This document shows positions 27,279 to 36,849 of a stretch of 64,000 bases of DNA, one piece after another. Each line of letters opens with the position of its first letter. The stretch's first letter is position 1. Below the pieces are notes generated by a model. It was not told the origin of the DNA, did not search any database, and saw nothing but the letters and a program-made list of their open reading frames with translations. A program made the translations under genes and the position numbers. The stretch is from Asparagopsis taxiformis (taxonomy: Eukaryota > Rhodophyta > Florideophyceae > Bonnemaisoniales > Bonnemaisoniaceae): NCBI GenBank assembly GCA_030407315.1, contig JALQPE010002590.1, forward strand, positions 186,001-250,000, read 5' to 3'.

Positions 27279-29783
27279 ATGGCCCGCGACGACACTCCGC
27301 CGCATTCGTACTCGCTCATTGAAATTCCAGCGCGCGAGTTCACCAATCAGCCGTCCTCGCCGCCGCCGGCGCGGCTCGCCAAACGCACCGATGCCGAGCG
27401 CTCCGTCGCGACCGACGACGAGTGGAAACGCCGTCTGCAGGAAGCCGCCGCGCTACGCAACGCCGCCCTCAACGCCATGCGCCACCGCTGTCGCGAACAC
27501 GTGCAGCACGTCACCAACGTCGTGCAGGGCGTCAAGGAGATGCGTCGTCTGGACAGCGTGGCGCGTCATGCAGAGATGCAGCGCAGTCTTGTTGAGGCCG
27601 AGCAGCGTCGACGCCAGCACATGCGCCGTCGTGCCGAGGAAGTTGCAGAGCTCAGTGCGCGAAGATCACGTCTCCTGCGCTCCGCTTCCAGACAAGAGCA
27701 TGGTTCCAATCTCATGCAGCGAGTGGCCACCGCTCATGACCCGTTGCTGCAGCCGCGCCCGCAGCGCACCGGAAAGCGTAGAATGCAATGCCAACATTGG
27801 TGTGGCGAGCGTTTGTTGGAAGAAAAGATACGAGCTGCTAGAAAAATTCTGCTCTTTTATCTATTGTGCAAAGCGCGCCGCGCTTTGACAAAAGCTGGTG
27901 CTCTGGGGCCCCAGCTTGTCTCATATTCGTTTGCCCAGGTTACTGCTTGTTTGGAGAAGGAAGATACACAGAAAGCTGCCGATGCTGTTTTTCGTTTGCT
28001 CGGGCTTCGAAAGTTGAATCGTCAGAAAAATTTGGTTCGCGAACGAAGCGAGCGAAGAATTCTCTTATCTTGTCTATTGGTCGCTCTGCATCCAGACTCT
28101 GTGTTGGAGCAAAAGATGCATGGTAATAATGGTCCAGAAATGAACTCTATTGACTCAACAGCAAGATTTGCTGCCCGTCGCATGTTGCTTTGTCTACAGG
28201 CCGGCACCGTCAACGCTATAGCTTCCGCCTGGGTCATGTGGAGACGTGTGTTCCTCGAGTGGAAGAAGAACGACGCTAGAAATTTGTTAGATGCAATGAT
28301 TGAAGACGCCGTCGCAATGGAAGCATTGCGAACCGCAGTTAGTAGAAAAGTGTCTGAAGCAAAACAAGCTCATGACATATCAAGTTGTCTCGGTGTAGAT
28401 AACACTATTCTTGATGCTACACAGCGTGAGCACACAGTATGGGAGGAGCAAATTTCAGAGAAACAGGAAAAACTGCGCGAAGCGATTGTCAGATTTGCTG
28501 GCGCGTCTGGGGTGAAGAAGTTGGACGCAGCAATCGTCGCTTCGCGCCATATTCAAGACGAACACCTCATTCATGAGATTTTGATAGACCTACCTCAACT
28601 GCAGAAGAATATTCTTAACGGACCACCGGAGCGGGATGCAGACTGGGTACGTCTTCGGGAAGAGCTTTCCTCGGACAGCCATGAGCATTTGGAGCTGACG
28701 CTGCGATTAGGAAAAATCGCTAAAGTGCTGAACGGTATGATCGCCGATTCGTTTTCCCTAGCCGACCTCGACGTGCCAACAGGTCTCAATGTAGGTCTTG
28801 CTGTTGGAGTGGTTACCAGAGCTGGAGCAGCATTGAAGAGATGCCAAGCTGAAATTTACGATGATGCGCTTGAAGAATGGGTCAACACATCAGTTACACG
28901 GCTCATGTCATCGGATACGGAGTTTGTTGATGTGGTGGTCACAGTGCTTCGGGAACTTTCAGAACTGGTTGGAAAGACGCAAGCAGAGGTGCTTGCGTAC
29001 AAAATTGAAAGCAGCGTACCGGTCGTAAGACAGTACGGTGTTGGATGGGCGAGGTCGCATTTCGAGGCGCACATAGTTTCTGGAAAGTTTTGCGAGTCAC
29101 TGCCGAGAACTTTGCAGCTTTTGAAGGAGACATTGGAAAGCATTGGTAGCGACAGCGAAGGCTTGGCCTGTACCGTTCGCTCAGGTTCGGCAAAGGCGAT
29201 GAGGGAGTTGCTGACACATGCATTGGTGCAGCTTTCGTTCAAACGGGAAGCACGTTCACAACATGATTTGGCCGAAATCCTGTATCTGGACGTTGTAAGA
29301 ATTCGAAATCTGCAGAATGAAGTTCAGAAATTGGCGTTTCTGGCGGCATTGGACAATATCGGACGACAATTTCTTCGGGAGAAGGGGGCGGTATCAGTGA
29401 ATGTAGACATCCAAAATTTGGCACCCATTGTCGATCAAGACGAAAACGTGCTCGAACATGTACAAGAGAAGTTTGTGAGCTTGATACAAGACACTTTACA
29501 GCAATGCGGAACAGAAATGTCGAGTGCGGACAGTTTACTTGTACGTGCAATGGTTGAGGGATGCGCTCAGAGCGGAAATCGGACAATGGGTCTGATTCAG
29601 ACGCGTCTTGAAAAGGACGTGCTCGAGAAAGCTCTACACAGAAGCGCGCGAGTCGAGAGCGGAAACGGCTTGGACGGTGTGAGAAGCGGAATGGATCGAG
29701 TCAGCAAAGGAATCAACAACGCTGTGCATCATCTGACAGCGGTCCACGGGGCGCGTTTGCTCAGTATATGCAGAAGTGTGTGA
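27279..29783 (+). CDS. TCP11-like protein
   Basis: This 834-residue protein is almost all helical. Residues about 45-150 are an Arg/Glu/Gln-rich coiled coil (EWKRRLQEAAALRNAALNAMRHRC, EQRRRQHMRRRAEEVAELSARRSRLL). The rest resembles plant and algal T-complex-11 family proteins: a segment with HLIHEILIDLPQLQKNIL, later MRELLTHALVQLSFKREARS and LAFLAALDNIGRQFL. Animal TCP11 acts in sperm signalling; the plant relatives are little characterised. The assignment rests on overall organisation and a few motifs, so it is moderate. The ATG at 27279 has a good context. Alternative frames over the first 600 bases are open because of high GC and should be ignored. Confidence 0.6.
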   Translation: MARDDTPPHSYSLIEIPAREFTNQPSSPPPARLAKRTDAERSVATDDEWKRRLQEAAALRNAALNAMRHRCREHVQHVTNVVQGVKEMRRLDSVARHAEMQRSLVEAEQRRRQHMRRRAEEVAELSARRSRLLRSASRQEHGSNLMQRVATAHDPLLQPRPQRTGKRRMQCQHWCGERLLEEKIRAARKILLFYLLCKARRALTKAGALGPQLVSYSFAQVTACLEKEDTQKAADAVFRLLGLRKLNRQKNLVRERSERRILLSCLLVALHPDSVLEQKMHGNNGPEMNSIDSTARFAARRMLLCLQAGTVNAIASAWVMWRRVFLEWKKNDARNLLDAMIEDAVAMEALRTAVSRKVSEAKQAHDISSCLGVDNTILDATQREHTVWEEQISEKQEKLREAIVRFAGASGVKKLDAAIVASRHIQDEHLIHEILIDLPQLQKNILNGPPERDADWVRLREELSSDSHEHLELTLRLGKIAKVLNGMIADSFSLADLDVPTGLNVGLAVGVVTRAGAALKRCQAEIYDDALEEWVNTSVTRLMSSDTEFVDVVVTVLRELSELVGKTQAEVLAYKIESSVPVVRQYGVGWARSHFEAHIVSGKFCESLPRTLQLLKETLESIGSDSEGLACTVRSGSAKAMRELLTHALVQLSFKREARSQHDLAEILYLDVVRIRNLQNEVQKLAFLAALDNIGRQFLREKGAVSVNVDIQNLAPIVDQDENVLEHVQEKFVSLIQDTLQQCGTEMSSADSLLVRAMVEGCAQSGNRTMGLIQTRLEKDVLEKALHRSARVESGNGLDGVRSGMDRVSKGINNAVHHLTAVHGARLLSICRSV

Positions 29784-29951
29784 TTAGAATGGACCGAACG
29801 GGCCGTGGCAACGCTGGAACTGGTCGTACGTGTATATGTGACAGCAATGAAACATGTCATCTGCTCAGAATCGAAGCGAACCAAACTCTATTGACAACTT
29901 AAGCACAACACTCGTTCTCGCCATGTTTCCGCACACTTGAACCGCTCTGTA

Positions 29952-29964
29952 CATATAATAAAAG
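29952..29964 (+). promoter_or_regulatory. TATA box of the 623-aa gene
   Basis: catataataaaag lies about 115-125 bp upstream of the ATG at 30077, the same spacing as the TATA box of the small spliced gene. Confidence 0.5.
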
Positions 29965-30076
29965 GCGTCTCCGAAACCATATCCGAATGGCCTTTCGTTG
30001 TCCTGTTGCTTCCCTCCGCATGCGTCCGGCATGAGCGCGCCTGACTTGCACCCAGCCATCCACCACTCCACCCACG

Positions 30077-31948
30077 ATGGACGTCGCCATACACTCCATC
30101 AAGAGCGCTCTGCGCAAGCAGAATGCTGCTGGCGTCGCTCTCACTCAGTCTGCATCCGTATCCGATGTCTACGCCCAGGTCGACAGTCTTGCCACCGCTA
30201 AATTCCCCCTCCCCTTACCGCTGGCCGACGATTGGGCAATGATCTCCTACGTGCAGACGAACAGTGCACTGGCAATCCGCGGAATGCCTGAGTGGGTCGC
30301 TGCAGATGTCGATCAAGTTCTTGATCAGCTCGTGCAAACCCGCGTCCTATTAACCAGAGCCGTTTGGTTTGACACTCTCGGAATACGTCAGCATGAAGAG
30401 TGGCCTGCGCTGGCAACATTTCATTGCATTGCTGTTCCAGTCATTTGCGTTCCGCCTACTCGAACTATTGAATATTCTCGCTATCAGATTCCAGACAGAT
30501 GGGATGCTGACTCGTTCGATTTCTGCACCCGTCTCGAAAATCTCATCCGCCTCTGTTCGCAATGCGGCCCAAAATGTCCGTTGGAGTTCGACTCGAGACT
30601 CCTTAACATAGCAGCTGCACTGCGAACTTGGCCAGTCAACGAAGCGATAATGGCCTCCTCCGCAAAGGGCGCCTTTGTCTCCTTTGCAACCCTCGATAGG
30701 CTTCATTATACTATTTCATGGTATCAACTTATACTTCAAGTATCTCTCGAGCTACGCGGCTACGGTGCAGACTTGAAAACGCGAAGCATTGAACTTTACG
30801 GCCCACCCTTGTTTCAACCGTGCAGTACATGCATCACATTGGCTCAACAATTGTTATATGCCAAGCAGTCTAATACTAACTGTAAACTACTGGATGATGC
30901 ATTGGCACAACTTGTCATGCAGGCCAACCGCTTCACACTGCCTGCGGCTGCTTCGCAATGTGAAGGAGAGGAATTGTGGGAGCTGGAAGGTTTGTATAAG
31001 TCGCCAGGTGAGGGTACGCTATGGCATAAATCCAACGCGCAGAGATTGAAACTTTTGCAACGCACATCTCTCTCCCAATCGGCCCTCAAACAAATCGCTG
31101 CAAATATCTGCAGAGGCCGACCAAGCCTCTCGTCCTGCTACCGACAAGGAGACAAATGGCTCACTGCTATTATCCTTTCAAATCTGAATAGCTTCTCGAC
31201 AATATTGAATCTGCAAACTGGCTCCTTTTCGACATCATTACGAGCTGAAATCCATCGTCTACTAACGCAAACGGACCAACCATACGGGGATTTCTGTTAT
31301 GAAGATTGTAGTCTAGAAACAGACGCCAACCGCTGTTTCCGATCTCCGCCATGTTCGGGTGTAGCTGACGTCACCTGTCTTTTTAACCATCTTTCGGGAT
31401 TATTGCCGCCTGTTTCTGCTCGACAATTTCTTTCGGACCGCAAGTATTCGCCCGAGCAGATTGCTGCGATAATGAAGGCAAGCCGAGAGTCGCTGTTTAG
31501 AATTATATTAACTAGAGGTATCGCGTCAATGTCATATGAATTTAAGAACGGGGCAGCGAGAGAATACGCCTTGGAGGTGTGTGGTTCTTGTTTTAATCCC
31601 GATACTGCATATGGTGTAGCTCGCAAGAGAGTTGTTCTCATTGGATGGGAGGCAAGAAGCCACAATCCGGTTTCGACAGCTACGACGAAACTAGTGAGGA
31701 CTCTTGACTACGGCATCGTATATTCGTATATTACTTTGGATGGGGACACATCCAGTCACATCAGATCGCGCGGCATATTCTGCTATGAAAACTCGATCAC
31801 ATGTTGTCGGTGCAAGGCGGAATTTATACGGACAGATGTTGAAGGTTGCTCCGATTTACTTGAGATTCATATTGGCAGGCGACTCCCATTAGCGCCATCA
31901 CTTCAGATGGTCATGGGAGTTTTGGCTACATCGCATTCTTCAAGTTGA
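30077..31948 (+). CDS. Orphan 623-aa protein
   Basis: I do not recognise this family. The frame is long, begins with an ATG in a good context (cacgATGG) and has a TATA box upstream, so it is a real gene. The N-terminal 80 residues are helical. The rest has several cysteine pairs (LCSQCGPKCP, PCSTC, CCRCKAEF) that could bind a metal, and a C-terminal segment YALEVCGSCFNPDTAYGVARKRVVLIGWEARS that looks folded. There is no signal peptide or transmembrane segment. It is convergent with the ThrRS gene, only 27 bp between stop codons. A soluble, perhaps zinc-stabilised cytosolic or nuclear protein is the most that can be said. Confidence 0.7.
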   Translation: MDVAIHSIKSALRKQNAAGVALTQSASVSDVYAQVDSLATAKFPLPLPLADDWAMISYVQTNSALAIRGMPEWVAADVDQVLDQLVQTRVLLTRAVWFDTLGIRQHEEWPALATFHCIAVPVICVPPTRTIEYSRYQIPDRWDADSFDFCTRLENLIRLCSQCGPKCPLEFDSRLLNIAAALRTWPVNEAIMASSAKGAFVSFATLDRLHYTISWYQLILQVSLELRGYGADLKTRSIELYGPPLFQPCSTCITLAQQLLYAKQSNTNCKLLDDALAQLVMQANRFTLPAAASQCEGEELWELEGLYKSPGEGTLWHKSNAQRLKLLQRTSLSQSALKQIAANICRGRPSLSSCYRQGDKWLTAIILSNLNSFSTILNLQTGSFSTSLRAEIHRLLTQTDQPYGDFCYEDCSLETDANRCFRSPPCSGVADVTCLFNHLSGLLPPVSARQFLSDRKYSPEQIAAIMKASRESLFRIILTRGIASMSYEFKNGAAREYALEVCGSCFNPDTAYGVARKRVVLIGWEARSHNPVSTATTKLVRTLDYGIVYSYITLDGDTSSHIRSRGIFCYENSITCCRCKAEFIRTDVEGCSDLLEIHIGRRLPLAPSLQMVMGVLATSHSSS

Positions 31949-31975
31949 CCTATTTTTTTTGTTGTATATCGTTAT

Positions 31976-34168
31976 CTACTTGTATTCATCTCTCCATGTC
32001 TTAAATTTGTTGTGCACATCGGCAACTGTTAACACCTCTGTTTTTTCGACACCCCGAATGCGTAGATTAACTGTGCGTTCTTTGAGCTCCTGCTCACCGA
32101 CAACGAGAATGGCATTGTAGTAATTATTTCTGGCCTCCGCCAGCTTTTTGCCCAATGTGCGATCACTGGTATCGACATCAACGTGGAACATATCAATCCT
32201 TAGCTTAGACTGGACTTCTTTTGCATACTCCAGGAATTTCTCTGACACAGGAATGACGACGGCTTGCCTAGGCGAAAGCCAGAACGGCCAATATCCTGCG
32301 AAATGCTCTATCAAAATCGCAAAGAACCTCTCCAATGAACCGAAGATAGCACGATGAAGAATTACTGGCCGTTCAAATCCTTCCTTCAGGGATGGTGTAA
32401 CTGTTGCAGATTCATGTTGTTCCGCGTTCGTACCATTTCCTTCAGACGCCTCTGGCTTATTATTGGCTGTGACATGCGCTTCCTGATGCGGTGCATTCTT
32501 CGCCTGAAAGTGTAGATCGAAACGAATAGGCAACTGGAAATCCAGTTGCAGTGTGGCACACTGGTGTTGACGTCGAAGGGCGTCAAACAATTGAATATCA
32601 ATTTTGGGTCCGTAAAACGCACCATCTCCCGCATTCAAGTCCCATCCACCCTTTTCTCCACACTGTTTTCCCGTGAATTCGATGAGGGCATCTTCTAGCA
32701 TTTTCTCTGCGCGATTCCACACTTCAATATCTCCCAGGAACTTTTCGGGTCTTGTAGACAAATGCAGCTTGTACTCAAATCCAAAGATGTCGTAAACAAA
32801 CTTGAGGAACTTCAAATATCCTGATACTTCCTCCTGAACCTGTTCTGCCATACAGAAGATGTGGGCATCATCCTGCTGGAACCTCCGAACCCTCGTCAAT
32901 CCACCAAGAGTACCGGAAAGTTCATTCCGATGAAGCACACCAAAGTCCGCAAGGCGCATAGGGAGCTCCCTATATGATCTGGCACGAGATTTAAAAATGA
33001 GGCAATGGCTAGGGCAATTCATTGGTTTTAAACCGAATTCGCGACCTTCGACATCCAGAGAATACATATTGTCCTTATAATTTGCAGCGTGACCAGACTG
33101 GACCCATAGATCAAAATCAAACATGTTAGGGGTTTGCACCTCTGTGTAATCGTACTTCCAGTATTGCTCCCTCATGAACTGTTGCAGAGTATTGAAAATT
33201 CTCTGGCCGTGAGGCAGGAAGAAGGGGCAGCCCGGAGATATTTGATTGAACATTATCAATTCTTGTTTCACACCGATGGTGCGATGATCTCTCTTCGCAG
33301 CCTCTTCCAAGAAATGTTTGTATTCCTTGAGCTGCTTCTTATCGGGGAATGCAATGCCGTACACTCTTTGTAAGGAAGGGTTTTCAGATTTACCCCTCCA
33401 ATAAGCCTGTCCCGTACCCTTGCACATCATGGCTTTCATTCTTGAGCTTTGTGGAACGTGCGGCCCACGGCACAAATCGATGAACGGACCATCACGATAA
33501 GCGGTAATTGTCTGATCTTCAGCAATTTCGTTAATGATTTCAAGCTTGAACTTGTTGTAAGAAAACATATCTTTAGCCTCATCTTTCGTCAGTTCGAGTC
33601 GCTCAAAGGTACGCTTTTGCTTGGCAATTCTATCGACACGCTTATTGATATCTTCAAAGTCGCCCTCAGTAATTTTCATTCCCTCTCCAACATGAATATC
33701 GTAGTAGAAACCATCGTCTAGAGGCGGCCCAATACACAACTCCCCCTTGAACTTGTATTCCAGAGCTTCTCCAAGCATATGTGCGGTAGAGTGCCAAAGA
33801 ACGGATTTTCCTTCGGGGGTATCGAAGTCGCAGATCTTGAGAGAGCAGTCTTTGACAAGCGGCCTTTCCATATCCCATGGCTCACCATCGACAACAGCCA
33901 CAAGCGATTTTCTGGCCAACGTCTCACTGATACCCATGGCAATATCCATAGATGATGTCTTCCCAGAAATTCCGACTTTGTGAGACCCGTCTGGCAGCGA
34001 GACCTTGATGGGAACTTCTGGGGCTGATTCAACTGACATTGCAGCCGCTTTGCGAGTAGCCAAGGCGGCCTCCCATACTTTGAGACGATGGTCGATATAA
34101 TTGGGTCCATCTGCGCCCTTGATGTCGCCACCAGCACCAGCCTTTGCTGCACTAATGATGCTAGTCAT
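31976..34168 (-). CDS. TARS: Threonyl-tRNA synthetase
   Basis: The 730-residue enzyme has the complete order of domains. A TGS domain lies at about 50-115 (VSLPDGSHKVGISGKTSSMDIAMGIS). The tRNA editing (SAD) domain follows with its metal motif (LWHSTAHML, PFIDLCRGPHVP). The class II core has motif 2 (HRNELSGTLGGLTRVRRFQQDDAHIF), MNCPSHC and motif 3 (HRAIFGSLERFFAILIEHFAGYWPFWLSPRQ), and the C-terminal part is the anticodon-binding domain. The start MTSIISAAKAGAGG shows no strong presequence, so the cytosolic form is likely. A Gln/Glu/Asn-rich insertion of about 35-40 residues (nt about 32370-32505) lies in the catalytic domain just before motif 3. Confidence 0.96.
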   Translation of the reverse strand: MTSIISAAKAGAGGDIKGADGPNYIDHRLKVWEAALATRKAAAMSVESAPEVPIKVSLPDGSHKVGISGKTSSMDIAMGISETLARKSLVAVVDGEPWDMERPLVKDCSLKICDFDTPEGKSVLWHSTAHMLGEALEYKFKGELCIGPPLDDGFYYDIHVGEGMKITEGDFEDINKRVDRIAKQKRTFERLELTKDEAKDMFSYNKFKLEIINEIAEDQTITAYRDGPFIDLCRGPHVPQSSRMKAMMCKGTGQAYWRGKSENPSLQRVYGIAFPDKKQLKEYKHFLEEAAKRDHRTIGVKQELIMFNQISPGCPFFLPHGQRIFNTLQQFMREQYWKYDYTEVQTPNMFDFDLWVQSGHAANYKDNMYSLDVEGREFGLKPMNCPSHCLIFKSRARSYRELPMRLADFGVLHRNELSGTLGGLTRVRRFQQDDAHIFCMAEQVQEEVSGYLKFLKFVYDIFGFEYKLHLSTRPEKFLGDIEVWNRAEKMLEDALIEFTGKQCGEKGGWDLNAGDGAFYGPKIDIQLFDALRRQHQCATLQLDFQLPIRFDLHFQAKNAPHQEAHVTANNKPEASEGNGTNAEQHESATVTPSLKEGFERPVILHRAIFGSLERFFAILIEHFAGYWPFWLSPRQAVVIPVSEKFLEYAKEVQSKLRIDMFHVDVDTSDRTLGKKLAEARNNYYNAILVVGEQELKERTVNLRIRGVEKTEVLTVADVHNKFKTWRDEYK

Positions 34169-34716
34169 GACGGTGAGGTATCTGCGTACTACGCCGACTA
34201 TCAGATCGTTCTGATTCGAAGTGACTTGTAGCCTGCCGGGGGGGGAATATTTGAGTTGCGAACAAATTTCTGTATGCGCTGTACAGCGATGTGAAGCTGC
34301 TAATTGATTTTTAAAATCTGAAGGACACCATGCAATTGGTGGAAATTACGAGTCTGAATTTTCTTTAATAAAAGGCGGCGACGGCGGGAGTTGTCAGTGC
34401 ATGACTCCGGTCAGGGCTCGACATGAATGAGTTGGCGGATGACGTGATTGGTAAATTTTGTTTCATTCAGAAGGTATGTGGACAAAAGTATGATGCCACG
34501 CCACTCGAGTAATGCGATCACATATTGATGCCACATCTCACGCTATGATTCAAGTACAAAGTGCCAAAACAGAAGTAGATACCAACGTATTGGAGTGATT
34601 GACGGACAACCTTCCATTACAAACACGCTATACCCTGCGCTGCATGTTAGTAACATTTATAGGTAATGTGGCAACTGCCATGATATACAGGTGTAACAAT
34701 TGGCATGACGTCAGAC
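34169..34716. other. Gap between ThrRS promoter and Ycf45-like 3' end
   Basis: This 548-bp gap should contain the ThrRS promoter. It has a run of eight G (gggggggg near 34239) and AT-rich sequence. No ORF was recognised. Confidence 0.35.
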
Positions 34717-36849
34717 TCAATCTTCACACGTTTGTAACATGATATGCCCGCTTGCTGCTCGACGCCGTATAGTATACTCGTGTTTCTTTCCTTGCAGAAT
34801 CAGGTCAACGGCCTCAGCAACATTATCTACAATTCTATATTGTGAAATATCATTCTCATTCGTTCCGAGTTCGATAATAATATCAGAAATCGGGTTGCCC
34901 GATCGAACGGGATTCACCTTTCTCGCAGCGATACCCTCTCGTAAAGCTTTTGCAACTGTTTGATCTCCCAGTGTAACATTTTCCATTCCGCCAAGCAAGC
35001 CTCGTAAAGCTGAATTCTTTAACAATGAATGCAGATCTCCATGAGCACTCGAAATAACTCGAACGCCACGTTCCTTTGCAGTTCCCACTCCTTTCACTTC
35101 GACTGCACTGCTCAACTCATCAACAACCAAAATTTGGGGTGTGTGATTCTCAATCGCTTCTACAAGCGTATCAGCCATATACTTCTTTCCCCCATACACG
35201 CTCATACGCCGTGCATCTCCAACGGCACGATGTGGTCGTAGTCCATGTCCACCAATTTCATTTGAAGAGTCAATAATAATAACTCTATTCTCCTTGGATA
35301 GGATGCTAGCAATATCTCTGAGTATTGTTGTCTTGCCAGTCCCAGGTTTACCCAATAGCAATATGGATTTACGCCTGTTCTTTTCCTCCAGAAGAAGATC
35401 CAAAATCGTAGTAGCCACTCCACTGACATGTCGTCCCACGCGAAGAGTTATCCCCAAAACTTGTCCAGACAGTCCCATGCGAATCAATGATAAGCGATGC
35501 AAGCACCCCTCTATACCACGTCGATTGTCATCACCCATGAAGTTGAACGGTGTATCGATCATTTCCTCGACATTTGTTATGTGCTCTTCAGTAACGACGT
35601 CTTCACCACCATTTGATAAGCACATCTTAGGTCCATTACGGAAAAATGCAAATGGGAGACGTTCAATGTCCATCTCAACATCAACAAGTTGTCGATGAAT
35701 CTCTGAGCGAATCTTTTCTGCCCATTGTTCTGGTAGAGCACCGAGAAGTAGCTCCATTTCTTCATTCATTTCTTCAGTGTTAAAATTAAGAGCAGTTGAT
35801 ACTGCAGTTCCAGATGCCTGAAGAATTTCTGCGGTTCCCTTTGCAAATGTTTTGTGATGGAAAGAAATCGCAGTTTCTTCTCGACATCGGAAACTGTCGA
35901 CCGTTCTCAAACGAATTTCACTCGCCTTTATCCAGATATTGAAAGGCTTTGGGTGAGAAACTCCATATTCTCTGAGAGCTGCTGAGACATTCTTGACCAA
36001 TACGACATGCTCGCGGATATAATGAATTTCCTGTTCAGTCAGCGGCACCATTCCCCTCTGATATTGATTTGTTCGATCACTGTACCATATCTGGAAGGAT
36101 GGAGATGTTTTGAGTTTGAATTGCTTTGCAATTGTAAGGACAGAAGTGACTCGATTGCCAAAGTATACTTGATAACCAAGTTGAATGTCTTTCACGCTGC
36201 GAGCCAATCGTGATGTAACGTATTCGGAAAACATGTTATTCTTCGAAAGAATACCGAGGAAATCGCGTACATTCTCAACGAGCAAATCATCTTCTACGTT
36301 CTCTGGAAACAATCTCAAAAGAACATCACCAAGAGTTTCAGATGATATATTGGTTAATTGCAGAATCCACACGAGACCTTGCTTATAAAGTGCCAGCACA
36401 GTGGGCGTTCCAGCAGAGCTGGTATATACACAGGCAGCACATGATCGAGAACTTTGTTCTGAGAATTGTTGTTCGCCTGTTGTCAGAGCGTGAAGTGCAA
36501 GTTTTAGCTCCACATCATCGGAGAATAAAGTAGGCCACTGGAAAGAACTTCTAGCTGATTTGTTGCGGGGCCAAAGTTCATCATGTCTTTTCCTATGAAT
36601 ATCGGAGAACATTTTGTTTCGCCAAGCAGGTTTGGTTCGTCGTTCGTCACCTCTTTTACGGATGGCTGCTTTAGAATGGGAATCAGCTTTAACGTGTTTT
36701 TCGATATCAGATGTAGCTGCTGAGACAATCTGTAGGCAAATGGAACAGAGGCACTGTCCATATTCGTTAATTAAAATTTGTTCAGGATACGGTAGTTGGA
36801 GCAGAGGACATTTAGAGAGGGCACGACTCTCTTTGCCGGTTGGACCCAT
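34717..36849 (-). CDS. Ycf45/SPD1-type P-loop ATPase with zinc finger and exonuclease-like N-terminus
   Basis: Three parts are visible in 710 residues. At about 33-60 is a U1/matrin-type zinc finger, C-x2-C-x13-H-x5-H. At about 130-290 a region resembles a degenerate 3'-5' exonuclease fold (VLALYKQGLVWILQL, SVKDIQLGYQVYF), but the acidic DEDD residues are not evident. The C-terminal 280 residues are a Ycf45/SpoIIIAA-like ATPase: RRGIEGCLHRLSLIRM, GLSGQVLGITLRVGRHVSG, Walker A GKPGTGKTT at 500-508, Walker B ILVVDELSS at about 574. Plant SPD1, the nuclear relative, acts in plastid development. No obvious transit peptide is present. The ATPase assignment is firm, the exonuclease-like part is inference. 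Confidence 0.85.
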   Translation of the reverse strand: MGPTGKESRALSKCPLLQLPYPEQILINEYGQCLCSICLQIVSAATSDIEKHVKADSHSKAAIRKRGDERRTKPAWRNKMFSDIHRKRHDELWPRNKSARSSFQWPTLFSDDVELKLALHALTTGEQQFSEQSSRSCAACVYTSSAGTPTVLALYKQGLVWILQLTNISSETLGDVLLRLFPENVEDDLLVENVRDFLGILSKNNMFSEYVTSRLARSVKDIQLGYQVYFGNRVTSVLTIAKQFKLKTSPSFQIWYSDRTNQYQRGMVPLTEQEIHYIREHVVLVKNVSAALREYGVSHPKPFNIWIKASEIRLRTVDSFRCREETAISFHHKTFAKGTAEILQASGTAVSTALNFNTEEMNEEMELLLGALPEQWAEKIRSEIHRQLVDVEMDIERLPFAFFRNGPKMCLSNGGEDVVTEEHITNVEEMIDTPFNFMGDDNRRGIEGCLHRLSLIRMGLSGQVLGITLRVGRHVSGVATTILDLLLEEKNRRKSILLLGKPGTGKTTILRDIASILSKENRVIIIDSSNEIGGHGLRPHRAVGDARRMSVYGGKKYMADTLVEAIENHTPQILVVDELSSAVEVKGVGTAKERGVRVISSAHGDLHSLLKNSALRGLLGGMENVTLGDQTVAKALREGIAARKVNPVRSGNPISDIIIELGTNENDISQYRIVDNVAEAVDLILQGKKHEYTIRRRAASGHIMLQTCED

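Noticed and set aside
27319..28126. Long overlapping frames (189 and 86 aa) in the TCP11-like gene
   Set aside because: They are by-products of the GC-rich, Arg-rich 5' part of that gene.
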